64,000 nucleotides of DNA from Aradus depressus (GCA_963662175.1 OY759224.1:9350550-9414549); one strand, 5' to 3'. Shown: positions 29,691-41,049, counted from the stretch's first letter. The notes: generated by a model not told the origin, from the letters alone. Program-made: numbers and translations.

Positions 29691-30695
29691 GTTGTGAGAC
29701 GAGACTTAGGTCAGTAAGGTAATACACAGAGACTATTGAAAACTACCAAGAGATCGACAATGCGTTGAGTACATCCACGTGTTCTTAGAGCGCCGACAAC
29801 GTAAAAGAAAGTTGAGAGACGTGACTTCGATCAGTTAGGAAAGTCTAAGAGACTATTAAGAGATCGACAATGCGTAGATCTCATCAACGTGTTCGCGGAG
29901 TGCCAAAATCGAAAAGCTTGTATCTGAGGATAGTTGAGAAACGAGACTTGGGTCAGTTAGGTAGGTATCAAAGATCCTTGAAACCTGCTTGTGCGGTGAG
30001 GTCGATGGAGAAGTGGAGAAGCCGCCTTAGAGCCCTATAGCCCCTTCTTAAAGGACTGCTGTGTCATCCGTGGGTTGAGACTTGGGACAGTTAGGTAGGT
30101 ATCAAAGACCCTTGAAATCTGTTTGTGCGGTGAGGTCTATGGAGAAAGCAGCCTTAGAGCCCTACAGCCCCTTCTTTAAGGACTGCTGTGTCATCCATGG
30201 GTCGAGACGGGTCAGTTAGGTAGGTCTCAAAGATCCTTGAAATCTGCTTGTGCGGTGAGGTCGATGGAGAAGTGGAGAAGCAGCCTTAGAGCCCTACAGC
30301 CCTTTCTTAAAGAACTACTGTGTCATCCACGGGTCGAGACTTGGGTCAGTTAGCTATGTCTCAAAGATCCTTGAAACCTGCTTGTGCGGAGAGGTTGATG
30401 GAGAAGCAGCCTTAGAGCCCTACAGCCCCTTCTTTAAGGACTGCTGTGTCATCCATGGGTCGAGACGGGTCAGTTAGGTAGGTCTCAAAGATCCTTGAAA
30501 CCTGCTTGTGCGGTGAGGTCGATGGAGAAGCAGCCTTAGAGCCCTACAGCCCCATCTTTAAGTACTGCTGTGTCATCCGTGGGTCGAGACTTGGGTCAGT
30601 TAGGTAGGTCTCAAAGACCCTTGAAACCTGCTTGTGCGGTGAGGTCGATGGAGAAGCAGCCTTAGAGCCCTACAGTCCCTTCTTTAAAGACTGTT
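29690..30695. repeat. Tandem array of a roughly 125-135 bp unit, about 6 copies plus 2 degraded
   Basis: ttgtgcggtgaggtcgatgg recurs with small changes near 29989, 30124, 30248, 30383, 30507 and 30634. Each copy also holds cagccttagagccctacagc, gactgctgtgtcatcc and ggtcagttaggtaggt. Two diverged copies precede (29700-29960, agatcgacaatgcg). Some units have a deletion of agtggaga. Confidence 0.9.
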
Positions 30696-31130
30696 TTTTG
30701 TTACGAGGGGAGGCGCGTGCTTACACCAGATCCGACCCTCCAGGGAACAGACTCCAGTTTTTTTTTACACACTTTTATTACTATTTATTGTCTTTTTTTT
30801 CTATTTTCTCCTTGGGGGAAAAAAAAAAAAAATTAAGGATGAAAAAATGAAAGTATAATATAAAATTCTAAATCTTTTGAACAAACATACAGTGAGGGAT
30901 GAGCCAAAAACAGATCACTCAGGGTCGCTGCGACTACCTAGGCCGTGAATAACGTCTATGATCGGGAGTTTTTGATTCTATTCAACATTTCGCCTTATCC
31001 TTCAATTTCTCAATTATTGCGAAAAAAAACATTTTTTGACATTTGAAAAATGTATGCTTTTGGATGTTTATGTCTCCCAACTTAATAGATAAAATAGTAT
31101 ATTATATACAAAAGTAATTTCAGTGTTTTA
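30696..31130. other. AT-rich non-coding stretch
   Basis: T- and A-runs, no gene recognised. Confidence 0.35.
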
Positions 31131-31384
31131 ATATCTGTGTATCGGAGGTAAAAGGCACTATGTCCAATTTTAATTAATAATAATAATTATTAAAGATTAC
31201 CAAAATCTAAAATATGCATGTTAGATTTGTGTAAACCTTATGTACTATGAAATAAAAAAATTTACAAAGAGTGTTAATAAAAGTGCAAAATTTAAGAAAA
31301 AATTGTAAAAGTATCACTCAACTGGTTCTCCTGAAAAATGTAACATTTGTGACATAGTGCCTTTTACCTCCGATACACAGATAT
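31131..31384. mobile_element. MITE-like inverted-repeat unit
   Basis: Near-perfect 33-bp inverted repeat: atatctgtgtatcggaggta (31131) continuing aaaggcactatgtc, and its complement ending at 31384. The 185-bp AT-rich interior has no coding capacity. The TSD is not evident. Confidence 0.7.
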
Positions 31385-31923
31385 GTTGAACAAAATTTTT
31401 TCGAAAAGACTAAGAAGTTTTTGTTCGAGTGAGTTTTTGGTTCATTTTGCATATTTTCCACTTCAAATATTTTCCAAAATATAAGCAGTTTAACGCAGTT
31501 TCTATATAACTAAAACACTGGTCAACAAAAAAAAATTAAATTAATTTTTCTGGGGGTATCATTCTCGAATTTTATGGGAACTTGCCTCCTGAATTCAAAT
31601 CTGTAATTAGTTTTTCTTGTCAGACATAGTTTTGAAGTTGGACGCAATTTCAGTTTTTTTTCAAAATTGTTACACTTCTTATTTCCACGCTGTGTATTTA
31701 TAAAGGCAAAACATGCAACTATCAATATTTTAGTCACTTATAAAATTATTTAGAAACATTTTAGACAGTACAAAACACAAACATGAAGGAGCCCATAAAT
31801 CATCATCATATTTTGTATAAAAAAACTTATTTAAGATTAGAAAATATAGATGTTTGCTAGCGACTGTAGAATTCAAAATTGTGGGGGTATTGAGGGTCAG
31901 TCAATGAAGAAAACACTATTCAA

Positions 31924-31968
31924 ATGCCAACGTTTCGATATATTTCATATCATCATCAGGGCCTAGCA
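31924..31968 (-). ncRNA. Hammerhead ribozyme, ACGU family (left arm)
   Basis: Minus strand: GCC then CTGATGA (31959-31953), stem II GATAT/ATATC with a GAAAT loop, GAAA, stem III ACGT, cleavage after T, then GGC which pairs with GCC in stem I. Core complete. Confidence 0.88.
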
Positions 31969-32397
31969 AACATGGGGGTATCAAGATTAGAAAAATATAA
32001 TGGGTGATCGATTAAAATTATATATAGGTACATAAATATACATTCACTCATACAACTCCACATAAATACATATATACATCCTAATACATTCACATACATA
32101 TACACATTGATGAACAACAAGGAAACTTACAATAAATATAGATGGTTGAGGAGAAGGCATGAAGACTGTTGTCCCTTAGTTGAACGTAAGACCTCACAGT
32201 CTTCATGCCTTCTCCTCAACCATCTATATTCATAGTAAGTTTCCTTGTTGTTCATCAATGTGTATATGTATGTGAATGTATTAGGATGTATATATGTATT
32301 TATGTGGAGTTGTATGAGTGAATGTATATTTATGTACCTATATATAATTTTAATCGATCACCCATTATATTTTTCTAATCTTGATACCCCCATGTTT

Positions 32398-32442
32398 GTT
32401 AGGCCCTGATGATGATATGAAATATATCGAAACGTTGGCATT
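32398..32442 (+). ncRNA. Hammerhead ribozyme, ACGU family (right arm)
   Basis: CTGATGA (32406-32412), stem II 32414-32428, GAAA (32429-32432), ACGT (32432-32435), cleavage after T32436, GGC 32437-32439 pairing with GCC 32403-32405. Confidence 0.88.
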
Positions 32443-32519
32443 TGAATAGTGTTTTCTTCATTGACTGACCCTCAATACCCCCAGAAATTAGAAAATATGA
32501 AAAAAATCATCTTTTACCC

Positions 32520-32765
32520 AAGAATTTAAAAGGCTAATTTTTTTCTCTTGTGTTCAATTTTGCAGTCTCGAATAATGTTCCAGCATTAGTCACAAGCATT
32601 GCAAGCATCCATTTCCCTTCATACTGTTTTTCCATGGTAATTATATCTTTATGGAACCTTTAACCATGTTCATCGAAAATTATAATTTGTTTTTACAAAA
32701 CTCTCATAGCTTGGGTGCAATCGTCTTGTCAATTCGAGAAAGTTTGAACATTTCAACAAATGTTA
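32520..32765 (-). pseudogene. Degraded coding remnant, family seen in arthropod repeats (tentative)
   Basis: On the minus strand, readings in alternating frames include MNMVKG, FHKDI-like, ITMEKQYEGKWMLAMLVTN and AGTLFETAKL. The pattern (HG.RFH.DI..ME..Y.GKW....) recalls a conserved protein family of unknown function that is often found as scattered copies in arthropod and mollusc genomes. I cannot name it with confidence. Stops and frame changes make it non-functional. Confidence 0.35.
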
Positions 32766-32779
32766 TGACCTAATGAGAC

Positions 32780-33290
32780 TCCAGAAGGTCTCTAGCCTAT
32801 TTTTCAAAGTCAGGAGAGCACCTAGTCTTATGGTAAGTGCATATAATAGTGATGAACATGACTACCAGCCATGCTATTAAGTCTGCTCTGACTTGCCATA
32901 TGACACATTCGAAGAGGTCTCAAATATGCATGAAACCCGAAACAAGGTATTGCCATATTCCCCTTCCATCCCCTTTTGCCACAAATTGATGTAAGGAAAT
33001 GAAAGGGTAAGTGGGAGGGTGACATCTGGGTTATTAGAGTGTGGGAGGGGTGAGGTACGCCACCTAATTCTGTTAGGACGCCACAAACCACCCCCCAGTC
33101 CCCTAACCACAGCCACCCCACTTGTCGCCCCCCACAACTCACTTCCACTTCACCCTCAACAATACGCCAATACCCATTTCCCAGTCACCTTATGCCTATT
33201 GGTTTGCTCTTCATCAAAGATCCACTGGAAGGGAAGATTCCCTCATCTCCAGCAAATCCAAGGAATTCAAATCGCTTAAAGAGAAGGAAG
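32780..33290. other. Unassigned C-rich patch
   Basis: Overlapping open frames on both strands at 32828-33355 reflect biased base composition (CCCC/CACC-rich). They share no domain and are not supported as genes. Confidence 0.3.
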
Positions 33291-33294
33291 AACC

Positions 33295-34030
33295 AGAAGA
33301 GTTTATTATAACAGTCACATTTACAGAGGTACAATTATACAATAAAGTTCCTTAACCATTACCCTTATACACTAAATACAAAACAAAAATATAAGAAGAA
33401 GAAGAGTTTATTATAACAGTCGCATTTACAGAGGTACAATTATACAATAAAGTTCCTTAACCATTACCCTTCTTATACACTAAATACAAATCAAAAATAA
33501 TCAGTTTAAAAAACAAACAAATACAAAGTAACTGAAATTAAGAAAAAATAAATTAATAAACATTCAAAAACATATATTTTTGTGTTTCCCTCCCTGAGTT
33601 TTCCCTATTTTCTTTAACAAAACGTTTTGATTTGTGTCACACTTAAGTAAGAAGTTTTTACTGAAATTTATTATGTAGTCCAGAAGGAGCTCAACATTTA
33701 GGTCTTCATGGATTTGGAGGATGGAGGTGTCCCTCGAATAGCTACCAACCAATCTAAGGCATTTGTTTTGTGCTACTTGAAGGGTTCTCAAGTTGGTATT
33801 GCTTGCAAGACGGGCCCACACTGGGCATGCATACGTTATCACTGACCGCAACAGAAGAGTCTATTGGTTAGATTAAGGGCTGCCTTTCTGTGGAGTAACG
33901 GGAATAAGGAGAACACAAGTCCGCTCACATTATTTGCTTTCTGTCTGATATGTTGCCTGAAGGTCAGTTGTAAATATGCAGGAGTTTTTATGAGATTTAG
34001 TTCGTAGTTTAGTAAGACGGTATAGTAATT
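33295..34030 (-). pseudogene. Jockey-like LINE C-terminus with duplicated 3' UTR end
   Basis: Minus strand from about 34020: NYELNLIKTPAYLQLTFRQH, then VSGLVFSLFPLLHRKAALNL. A frameshift near 33848 follows, then RSVITYACPVWARLASNTNL, LQVAQNKCLRLVGSYSRDTS and DLNVELLLDYIINF. These are hallmarks of the region after the reverse transcriptase in the Jockey clade (TYACPVW, LQ..QNK.LR). The stop is at 33564. The last 70-75 bp of the 3' UTR (taaggaactttattgtataa... ttataataaactctt) occurs twice in tandem, at 33403-33475 and 33297-33365. A hammerhead element cut off the 5' side. Confidence 0.8.
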
Positions 34031-34300
34031 CTGAAGATGGCTCATGTAGTGAGAAGTGATTATTTCACAGGTTGTCAAATAAAATATAAATTTTATTGAT
34101 ATTTGCTAGCCGGCTTTTGAGGTTGCCCCCATCATCAGGCAGTCTACAAAAAAAACCCATCATTTAGCAACAAAGAAACAGGTTCTGTTGGTTACAATCC
34201 ATAAAGTATAATGACAATAAAGATTTAAATAAATATATATGCATTAAATGAATTAAAACTTAAAAAATTAAATTGATATAAAGAATTTAAAAATAAACAC
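34030..34300 (-). mobile_element. Hammerhead element copy, AGCCGGCU family
   Basis: Shares the left tail (gatggctcatgtagtgagaa), cacaggttgtc and the ribozyme region with 24768 and 48310. Its upstream part (caggttctgttggttacaat, aataaagatttaaataaata) matches 48475-48535. It truncates the LINE next to it. TSD not found. Confidence 0.7.
34106..34145 (-). ncRNA. Hammerhead motif, AGCCGGCU family (GAAA mutated)
   Basis: Minus strand CTGATGA (34138-34132), stem II GGGG/CCTC with a GCAA loop, AAAA in place of GAAA, AGCCGGCT, cleavage A, stem I TGC/GCA. Confidence 0.7.
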
Positions 34301-36065
34301 CTGTTAAAATAATTTTAAAAAATTTAATTTTTTTTTTCTTCTTCTTTTTGTCCGAGCATATTGGCCAACCCTACTCTAAGTTTTAGAAACCTAGGGAAGA
34401 ACGAGGCATGGGGCCAGAAGAAGCAAGAATCCGGAAATTAAAATAAACGTGCATGAAAACTATCTAAAAAACTGACAAATTTAACAATTTAAATTGTTGC
34501 TAATGTAATGAATGTATCGAAATGGAATATCCTATATAAAGTCGAAAAACCAATGAGAACATTACCTATCAAATTTCAGCAATATCGATCGAAGGGAAGG
34601 GGCTCAATTCAAAAACCCTAATAATTGCCCATGTAATGAATTTATCGACAGAAAATTTATTATGAGGATTTAGGAGGCCTTTTGTATGTCAACTGAATAT
34701 TAGCGCAACTGGTTTAGTTAGGGGAGAGAAAATTTAATTGATTATTTCGGTCTGGGGAAGTCATTGCCGGTGATTCACTGACGAATTTTTTTCATGAATC
34801 TCATAAGGTTTTGAGTGAGACCGCTTCTGTATTAGAATACCTGCATTGAATACAGTTCGTATTAGCTTCTGGTCTGTGTCTGTTCAATTAGGGTGGGTCC
34901 ATGAGAAGGCAGGGTTGGGTTAAACAAGGCAGCCCTCATCGGACCAATTTAAATCGTGATAAGGTCCCGAGGCCACCGCCACTAGATGAAGATTGACGAC
35001 TCGTGTTAATTGTCCGAAGGAGGGATGCAAATGTGGCCCCCCTGGATGAGGGCGGGACAGATGTCCTCTCTATGAAATATGTATGAAGGGGAGGGGGGGG
35101 GGGGGGGGGGGGGGGAGAGAGCGGTTTGATGTGATTTATAGTCCGGTCAGATCGATGGAGCCCGGCCTTCGGACATCCTCGTCGGCAAGGTAACAGAAAA
35201 TATCTGAAAAAATACTCAGCCAATTGTAGACACAATATCTGAGAACTGAGTACCCTTTTGTGATAGAAACAACACTGTGATAATAAAAAAGATTATGTTT
35301 TAAATTAAAATAAATAAAAAAATATGAGTAAAATTAATAATAATGAAATAATAATAATTAAATAAACAATAAATTATCACATTTCCTGTAGTTATTTTAT
35401 AACTGGTCTTCTATATAATTTTGATTTCTACAGTAATTTCCAAAAAGGGCCCTAAGAAATATCAAAAGTTCAAAACATGCAATTTTTAAGAAAGTGCACG
35501 TATATTTAGAAAAATTTCAATTAACAAACTTTTCATTTGGATTTCTTAAGAGATGCCATGTTTTTCTAAATTTTTCAAATATATTTAAATCTAATCCAAA
35601 GGTTTTCAAGTTATCTTACTGGGCCAAAAGGGAAAATGAATAGAATAGAATAGTGTGAGTCTATTTTTCTAAATCATCTACATTATTAAATAAAAAAAAT
35701 CAAAAGAAAAACTCTTAAAAACTATTCCAATCTGTTTTCTGTTTTATATTTTTGGCCATTCTTTAAATTAAAGTTATATATTTCTGGGCATATATCCTGT
35801 ACATATAAACAAACAACAGTACCTTCTTTGCGGATCAATTTCACCTTCAATTCACTTCTATTTAGTTCATCACAACTTAAACCTTAACACCACTCTCCAT
35901 GTTCACTCAGACCGTCTCACCTCAACCCAGGCCTCGGACTCGTCTCTACACACTAAAAAACAGCTGATGGCCGTGTGTTGTTTTTTTACTCATTTGTTAA
36001 AAAAAAAAAATGCTTTTTATAGAAAAATAAATATAATTAATTTTTTAATATTAATGATTTAATGT
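34301..36065. other. Mostly unassigned; one repeat R copy and a poly-G tract
   Basis: 34495-34800 carries family R hallmarks (gctaatgtaatgaatgtatc, ggggaagtcattgccggtga). 34880-35240 is a GC-richer unassigned patch with a G-run near 35091-35115. The rest is AT-rich. No gene supported. Confidence 0.4.
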
Positions 36066-36278
36066 GTGTATTTTTTTTTTATACATCACAACACACAATT
36101 CGATGATCTGTTTGATATCGGAACAAGGGCGGATCCAGCATGTTCATCAGCGCGGGGTAAAATTTCGTTGATTCAAGATTTGGATGTTTTACCCTATTCA
36201 CAAGATTTGGAAGGGGGATTATATTTTGGTTGGTTTGACGAAACGCATGAATTAATAATCAAGACAGAAATATTATAA
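36066..36278 (+). CDS. Hypothetical ORF, FDDLFDIG motif
   Basis: A 70-codon frame: a low-complexity start (MYFFFIHHN), then TQFDDLFDIGTRADPACSSA, an acidic LIQDLDVLPYSQDLEGG and a hydrophobic end. Sequences beginning FDDLFDI occur in uncharacterised arthropod repeat-encoded proteins, but I cannot assign a family. It may be the tail of a degraded transposon gene. The first codons overlap a T-run, so the start shown is doubtful. Confidence 0.25.
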   Translation: MYFFFIHHNTQFDDLFDIGTRADPACSSARGKISLIQDLDVLPYSQDLEGGLYFGWFDETHELIIKTEIL

Positions 36279-36474
36279 TATAAATAGTGTAACGGTCTGT
36301 ATTTGGGGGTACTAGGATAATGGAGAATACATTAAGAAAATAATTAAATAATAAATGGAAAATTATGAATAGTGAATTGAGAAGGCTTCGGCATGAGGGG
36401 AGGGGAGAAAGCCTGTCTTCACGTCTGTCTGTCCCCGAGTGTGAATATTTGTCCGTCCGTAAGGTGCGTATCTG

Positions 36475-36720
36475 TACAATTTTTTAAAATTTTATACAGC
36501 ACCAGAAAATAACTATTTACGTTTTTTTGAAAAGGATCAATGTAGATATTGCTCTAAAGAACTCAAAGAAGATATTGTTCATTTTTTATTTAACTGTCCT
36601 TTGTATAATAAATAATATTACAGAAAGATTATCTAAATATATTTAAAAAAAAAAATACTCTGATGAAGATGAAAGTAATATTATTAGAATATTAGAGATA
36701 TTTCTATAGAGCAAATTAAT
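36475..36720 (+). pseudogene. LINE C-terminal zinc-knuckle fragment
   Basis: Near 36497 the reading APENNYLRFF-EKDQCRYC, then KELKEDIVHFLFNCPLYN, shows the C-x-x-C ... H-F-L-x-x-C pattern that ends many non-LTR retrotransposon ORF2 proteins. It breaks at a stop in NK-stop-YY. The following AT-rich sequence up to about 37215, including tctacaataagcctttaata, may be its 3' UTR. Confidence 0.6.
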
Positions 36721-37249
36721 GATGTCTATTACTATATTCTAAATTCTATTATTATTTTAAAAAAGCAAACATTAAAAATTCTAACCTACAATAACAATTA
36801 AAAAATAAAATGAAATTAAAATTAAGAATAGAGGACAAAATAAATAAAGATAATGAAAAATGAATTAAAGTTGAGATTTTCATATTAAGTATTTGTTAAA
36901 TACATGTTATTTACAGTTTACCTACAAAGTGGTTTGATTTAATGTTTATTACTTTGGTTTTATTTAAAGTCATTATAATATGTATATGTATGAAGTATAT
37001 GAAAGTATATATTTCTTTTTGTTTTGCATATCTCTTGGCTGTATGTATACAAGTAAATGTGCGCATTTATTATAATATTTAGATATTTAGAAATTGATTA
37101 AGCTGTAATATTCTCACTTTATTATTATATCGGATGTATATTCAAATTCTATCCCAACTCTCTACAATAAGCCTTTAATAGGCTTCAATGTAGTAATAAA
37201 AAAATTAATAAAAATTATTTATGTTTTTTATTTCGAGTGATTAATAAAA

Positions 37250-37930
37250 TTGTTAGGTCCTTAGGACGATTCGGCGATGAGTGTCGTGGTTTCTACCGGA
37301 GGTCGCCACCCCCCTCCCCCCCCCCCCCCCAAAAAAAAAAGTATGAGGTACTAAGGTCCAAAAAAAAAAAAAAAACCGAATCAAAGAATGGACTAAGGAC
37401 CTTTTGGAGCGTACTTTGAAGGAAAATACCACATGCAGGCAGTCGAAGATGTTCCTGGGAGGGGAGTCCAGGGTTCTGAAAGACGGGATCCTGAACCTCA
37501 AAAGGAACGAACTCAGACAACTAACTGGAGTTCTCACAGGACATGGTCCGTTCAATAGACACCTACACACTGTGGGAGTCAAGGACAGTCCTTCCTGCGA
37601 TAGATGTGAGGAAGAAGAAGAAACGGCGGCACACTTCCTGGGCATCTGCTCGGGATATGCGCGAATGAAATTCCGCATCTATGGTAGAGATGCAATAGCA
37701 GAGGAAGACTTTAGAAGTTTGGACTATGAGAGCATTCTCAGGTTCATTAAGGAAACTGGGAGACTGAGCACTTCATGAAGGGCTTGGTTCAGGTAGTATA
37801 AACATACAGTTAATATAATAAGGGGGAAGCCCAGCGCTTCCAGGGAAGGGATCAGAGCACTGGATGCTTAGCTACCTAGGTGTAAAACACCAGCCCACCA
37901 TATATATATATATATATATATATATCTAAC
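37250..37930 (+). pseudogene. LINE 3' end with ORF2 C-terminal fragment (R1/I-like)
   Basis: The open frame at 37404-37778 (125 codons) encodes LRQLTGVLTGHGPFNRHLHT, VGVKDSPSCDRCEEEEETAA and HFLGICSGYARMK, the C-terminal domain of R1/I-type LINE proteins after RNase H. The zinc-binding C-x-x-C-x(n)-H-x(4)-C is intact. In-frame reading begins earlier, at KEWTKDLLERTL near 37384. The 3' UTR ends in an (AT)n run near 37901-37926. A C-run and A-runs (37309-37375) precede it. Truncated at the 5' side, so non-autonomous. Confidence 0.8.
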
Positions 37931-38600
37931 TAAGGTCCAAAAAAATGGATGGTGGTTTAGTACAGCACTTGTGAAAGACTTATAGTCCAAATCCAATTTT
38001 ATATTCATATTCCTAGATGAATTGAGCCCATAGTTATTCTTTTCAGAATAATCTTTGCATAAACTCCCTGGAGAGAGAGAGAGTGCGCCGCGGTCTATGA
38101 CAACGGAACCGTGAACAGCGCCCTCACATATGGGTCCTCTGTGTGTGAACTAGTTCCAATTCTATTGACTCAAATAGCCCGGCCTCGTTCATTAGCATAC
38201 TGGCGACTATGTGGGTTCCAACCTATTTAAGATTCATATTTGTGGGGACGAACAGGACTGCTCTACAGATGTCACCGATACAAATTGGGTGGCATGTGGG
38301 TTCGGTTCATTACAGCCACTGAGTGTACGTAGATTCAAGCCCCTATCAAACCTAATGTGGGCGCCCAATTGCAGATAGCACTTATTAAAACCCACTCTGG
38401 GATGCACTCTGGTAGGTGACAACTGATCAGCTTGGGGTAAACAAAACCATCCAAATTGACCTATTACTGGAAATTGTATAGTTGGGACTTATCTAGTTTC
38501 TGATAATTGAATCTTTCCCCCTCTACACACGTGAATACTAGTTATAATACTAGTAAAAAATAAAATGGATAAGTAATTACTTGAAAATATAATACAAACT
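37931..38600. other. Unassigned sequence
   Basis: GC-richer patch 38040-38420 with two tRNA B-box-like words (gggttccaacc, gggttcggttc) but no paired A box or cloverleaf. No gene. Confidence 0.3.
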
Positions 38601-38605
38601 ACGAT

Positions 38606-39180
38606 AATAATAATAATAATTTTTATTGTTCAAAGGGATCATCCCTATACAATTGAGTCAGTGACCATTATGTTTACAATATTAACATTAACATTTCCAA
38701 AATTATATATTGATCAGCTGAACAATAATGACATATATAAAGGAACCTTTAACAAACTAAATAAATAAAGTATAACTAAAATAAGTATTTACAAATTAAT
38801 AATAATAATAATAATGTAACAAAGACAGTAAATATGGAGTGGGGATGTAGGTATTGAATATCAATATAATATGTAACTTGAAGTACATTATTCATTAACA
38901 ATGAATGATCTAAGTTTCAGAGCGCTGATCAAATAATAGATAATGTTTGAGATCTCATTCTTATTATGGGCCAGGAGTAATGTATGAAAGTTGGATCGGT
39001 CTATACTGACACTCTGAGGCAGGAAGTGGCTTCTAATGGGGGAGTAGATCGGACAGGATATTAACAGGTGGTATACGTCTTCCAATTCATTTTTATTGCA
39101 GATTGTACAAAGTTCTTGGGGATTAAGGGTGTATACATTATTTTTGTAACTGATTTTATAGTACTACACATAATCCTTGT
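38606..39180 (-). pseudogene. LINE C-terminal fragment with 3' tail
   Basis: Minus strand: NPQELCTICNKNELEDVYHL, LISCPIYSPIRSHF, then LKLRSFIVNE and a stop at 38888. C-x-x-C followed by H-L-L-x-x-C-P-x-Y is the end of a LINE ORF2. The 3' UTR runs to an (AAT)n tail at about 38606-38622 in plus-strand terms. Truncated at the 5' side. Confidence 0.75.
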
Positions 39181-40115
39181 ATTGAACTGCGCTCATTTGA
39201 AAATTGAAAAACATTGGACTACGCCAAAATACATTTTATTAACACTGTCTACGTACATATTATATATTATCTTACAAAATGACAAAGTTTGTATAAATTA
39301 CAAGAATGTATTGAGGCATAGAAACCACTTACTCTTTGTAAATCCAGTTGATGTATCCGAAGAAATAAAATGTTGACCCTCCCGTCGTCCTTTTTGTGAA
39401 ACAGTCCAGGTTCTCCTGATATAGAGAAACTTAAGTTATATGCAGTTAATTAAAAAAAATTAATTTCTCACTATAAACTATATAATATGTCAATTATATT
39501 TCCATTTGTTTCAGCTCGATATCGCACATTTTTTATAATATATCACAGGACTTCGACTATCGGACTAATAGAGAATATAAACACAGTCAGAACGAAAATA
39601 CAGAATTTTGCGAATTAGATTCATGCCAATCCCAAACAGATAGCAAATAGGATACAAATCATATAAACAAAAAATAAAGTAGACGGAATTCAATATAAGT
39701 TAGAAACTAATAGGTCCAAGAGTTCTGAGAGGGCTTTGAATTCTCATTAAACTTATGTTAGAATTTTTGTGTTAAACCCCTCTCCGTGTTCACAGACACT
39801 CAGAAACACAGCAGACATTTTGACGTGAAAACGTCTATTCGCTCGTTAAGCACAGTGATAGCCGGTCCAACTTTCTTGTGTTACAAAATACCGTCAGATT
39901 TCAATCTATAATAACTACGAGACTAATAATGCGATAACAACGGTTAAGGTCACAATGGATAGAGTATGTCTGTACGTGTTTGTTGCGCAGTGTTTATTTT
40001 GTCTGTGACGTTATCGGGCTAGTGTGGGCGCCGGCGGATGATTATTGCGAATTAGCGTTGTGTAGAAATAAAATTAGAAATTAGTGTAGCGTGATAACGC
40101 GTTTAGATAGGACGT
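39181..40115. other. Unassigned AT-rich sequence
   Basis: The plus-strand frame at 39068-39376 is a mirror of the LINE fragment and a degraded region. 39740-39850 carries repeat R words (gtgttcacagacactcagaa). 39960-40110 is a GC-richer patch of unknown origin just upstream of the next ORF. Confidence 0.3.
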
Positions 40116-40119
40116 TGAT

Positions 40120-40389
40120 TTGGGTGTCATTGGAAAGAGCTTGAGGAGCACTACTAGAACTCAAAGTAAAACAATAAAAATATTGTCCGAAATATACGTA
40201 AAAATCGGTATTAAATTGAAAATGGCAAAAAAATTAAAGCTGTCGTCTCATATGAATCGTAAATATGCGCGGAATTACAGAAAACGCAAATCAGAGGAAA
40301 GCTCGCATCAAAAGGAATTTAAAAAACCTAAAAAGTCTAGTTCCGAGCAAATGCAAGAGCTACGGCAGCGTAAAGAAAATGAAAAATGA
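40120..40389 (+). CDS. Hypothetical small basic ORF
   Basis: 89 codons. An alternative start at 40222 gives MAKKLKLSSHMNRKYARNYR followed by KRKSEESSHQKEFKKPKKSS and a Gln/Arg-rich end (MQELRQRKENEK). It is highly basic, with patches that could act as nuclear localisation signals, and is predicted to be helical. Short basic leaders of this kind occur at the start of some transposon proteins, including Helitron helicases, but there is no helicase or Rep sequence here, so that is only a suggestion. The upstream 150 bp are less AT-rich than the surroundings. Confidence 0.3.
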   Translation: MGVIGKSLRSTTRTQSKTIKILSEIYVKIGIKLKMAKKLKLSSHMNRKYARNYRKRKSEESSHQKEFKKPKKSSSEQMQELRQRKENEK

Positions 40390-40454
40390 TTATATCCCGA
40401 CGTTTTTATGGAAAATCTACGGCGTGGACCTTGACTACGCCTTAATGTTTTTTT

Positions 40455-40580
40455 AAATTCATTTTTGGAATCAGGAGAACGGAAAACATGAAATTCCGCT
40501 AAAAACTCCTCATCAAATTTTCTGCATTACATAACTTCCCGTATACTTCGTAAGGCTAGGAAATAAAATCCCTAGGATTT
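40455..40580. repeat. Repeat R 3' portion
   Basis: ggaatcaggagaacggaaaa, catgaaattccgct and acataacttcccgtatactt, the 3' signature of family R. Confidence 0.6.
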
Positions 40581-41049
40581 GACCAAAACTGTGTATTTTC
40601 AGCTTTATTAGCAGCCATGAAGAAGTTTTTGGGGCTTACCTTGTGACTAATATTCCGGACATCTGTAAAGTTGTAGAGTACACAGCCGAAGCTAACTTTG
40701 ATAGAAGAGAGGGTTTATCTGGAGAGAGAGAGAGTGAGAGAGTGAGGTGTGTCCCATGATGCATTTGTCCCGAGAGATTCATCCGTCATCCTCTGGGAGG
40801 ATCATCGTCATCAGTGGAACATGAGGGAGGGGGCAGTGGCCTCTAGGGGCTGCCCAGGTGGGTCCAAGAACTTCTCTATAACTCAGCACTCACAGGGGGC
40901 ACTTGTTAAAAGGTTTCCATCGACTAGGAGAAATCACAAGGTGGTTAAATATTAGTCTGCTGGAGGAAACCCTTTACATGGAAACGGAATTTTATTCTCA
41001 TTCCTCAAAAAGAATAAAATAATCACAATAAAAAATTGTGTTTCATATC

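Larger units (their letters stand above)
31848..32486 (-). mobile_element. Palindromic hammerhead element, ACGU family, complete
   Basis: A 12-bp TSD, attagaaaatat (31836-31847 and 32487-32498), bounds it. Arms of about 285 bp pair almost perfectly around 32183; the loop is the short stretch between gaagactgt and acagtcttc. Ribozymes in each arm point outward. An asymmetric 35-bp tail (31848-31882) lies left and reappears in the other ACGU element at 60466-60496. Confidence 0.92.

Noticed and set aside
32828..33355. Overlapping frames of 77-106 codons on both strands
   Set aside because: Produced by C-rich composition; no domains and they overlap one another in opposite strands.
36650..36685. 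CTGATGA followed by GAAA (ctctgatgaagatgaaag)
   Set aside because: Only four bases lie between CTGATGA and GAAA, so there is no stem II; not a hammerhead.
37253..37678. 141-codon minus-strand frame
   Set aside because: Antisense shadow of the LINE ORF2 fragment at 37404-37778 and of adjacent homopolymers.
38040..38420. B-box-like words in a GC-richer patch
   Set aside because: Cannot be folded into a tRNA and does not match the SINE of this window.
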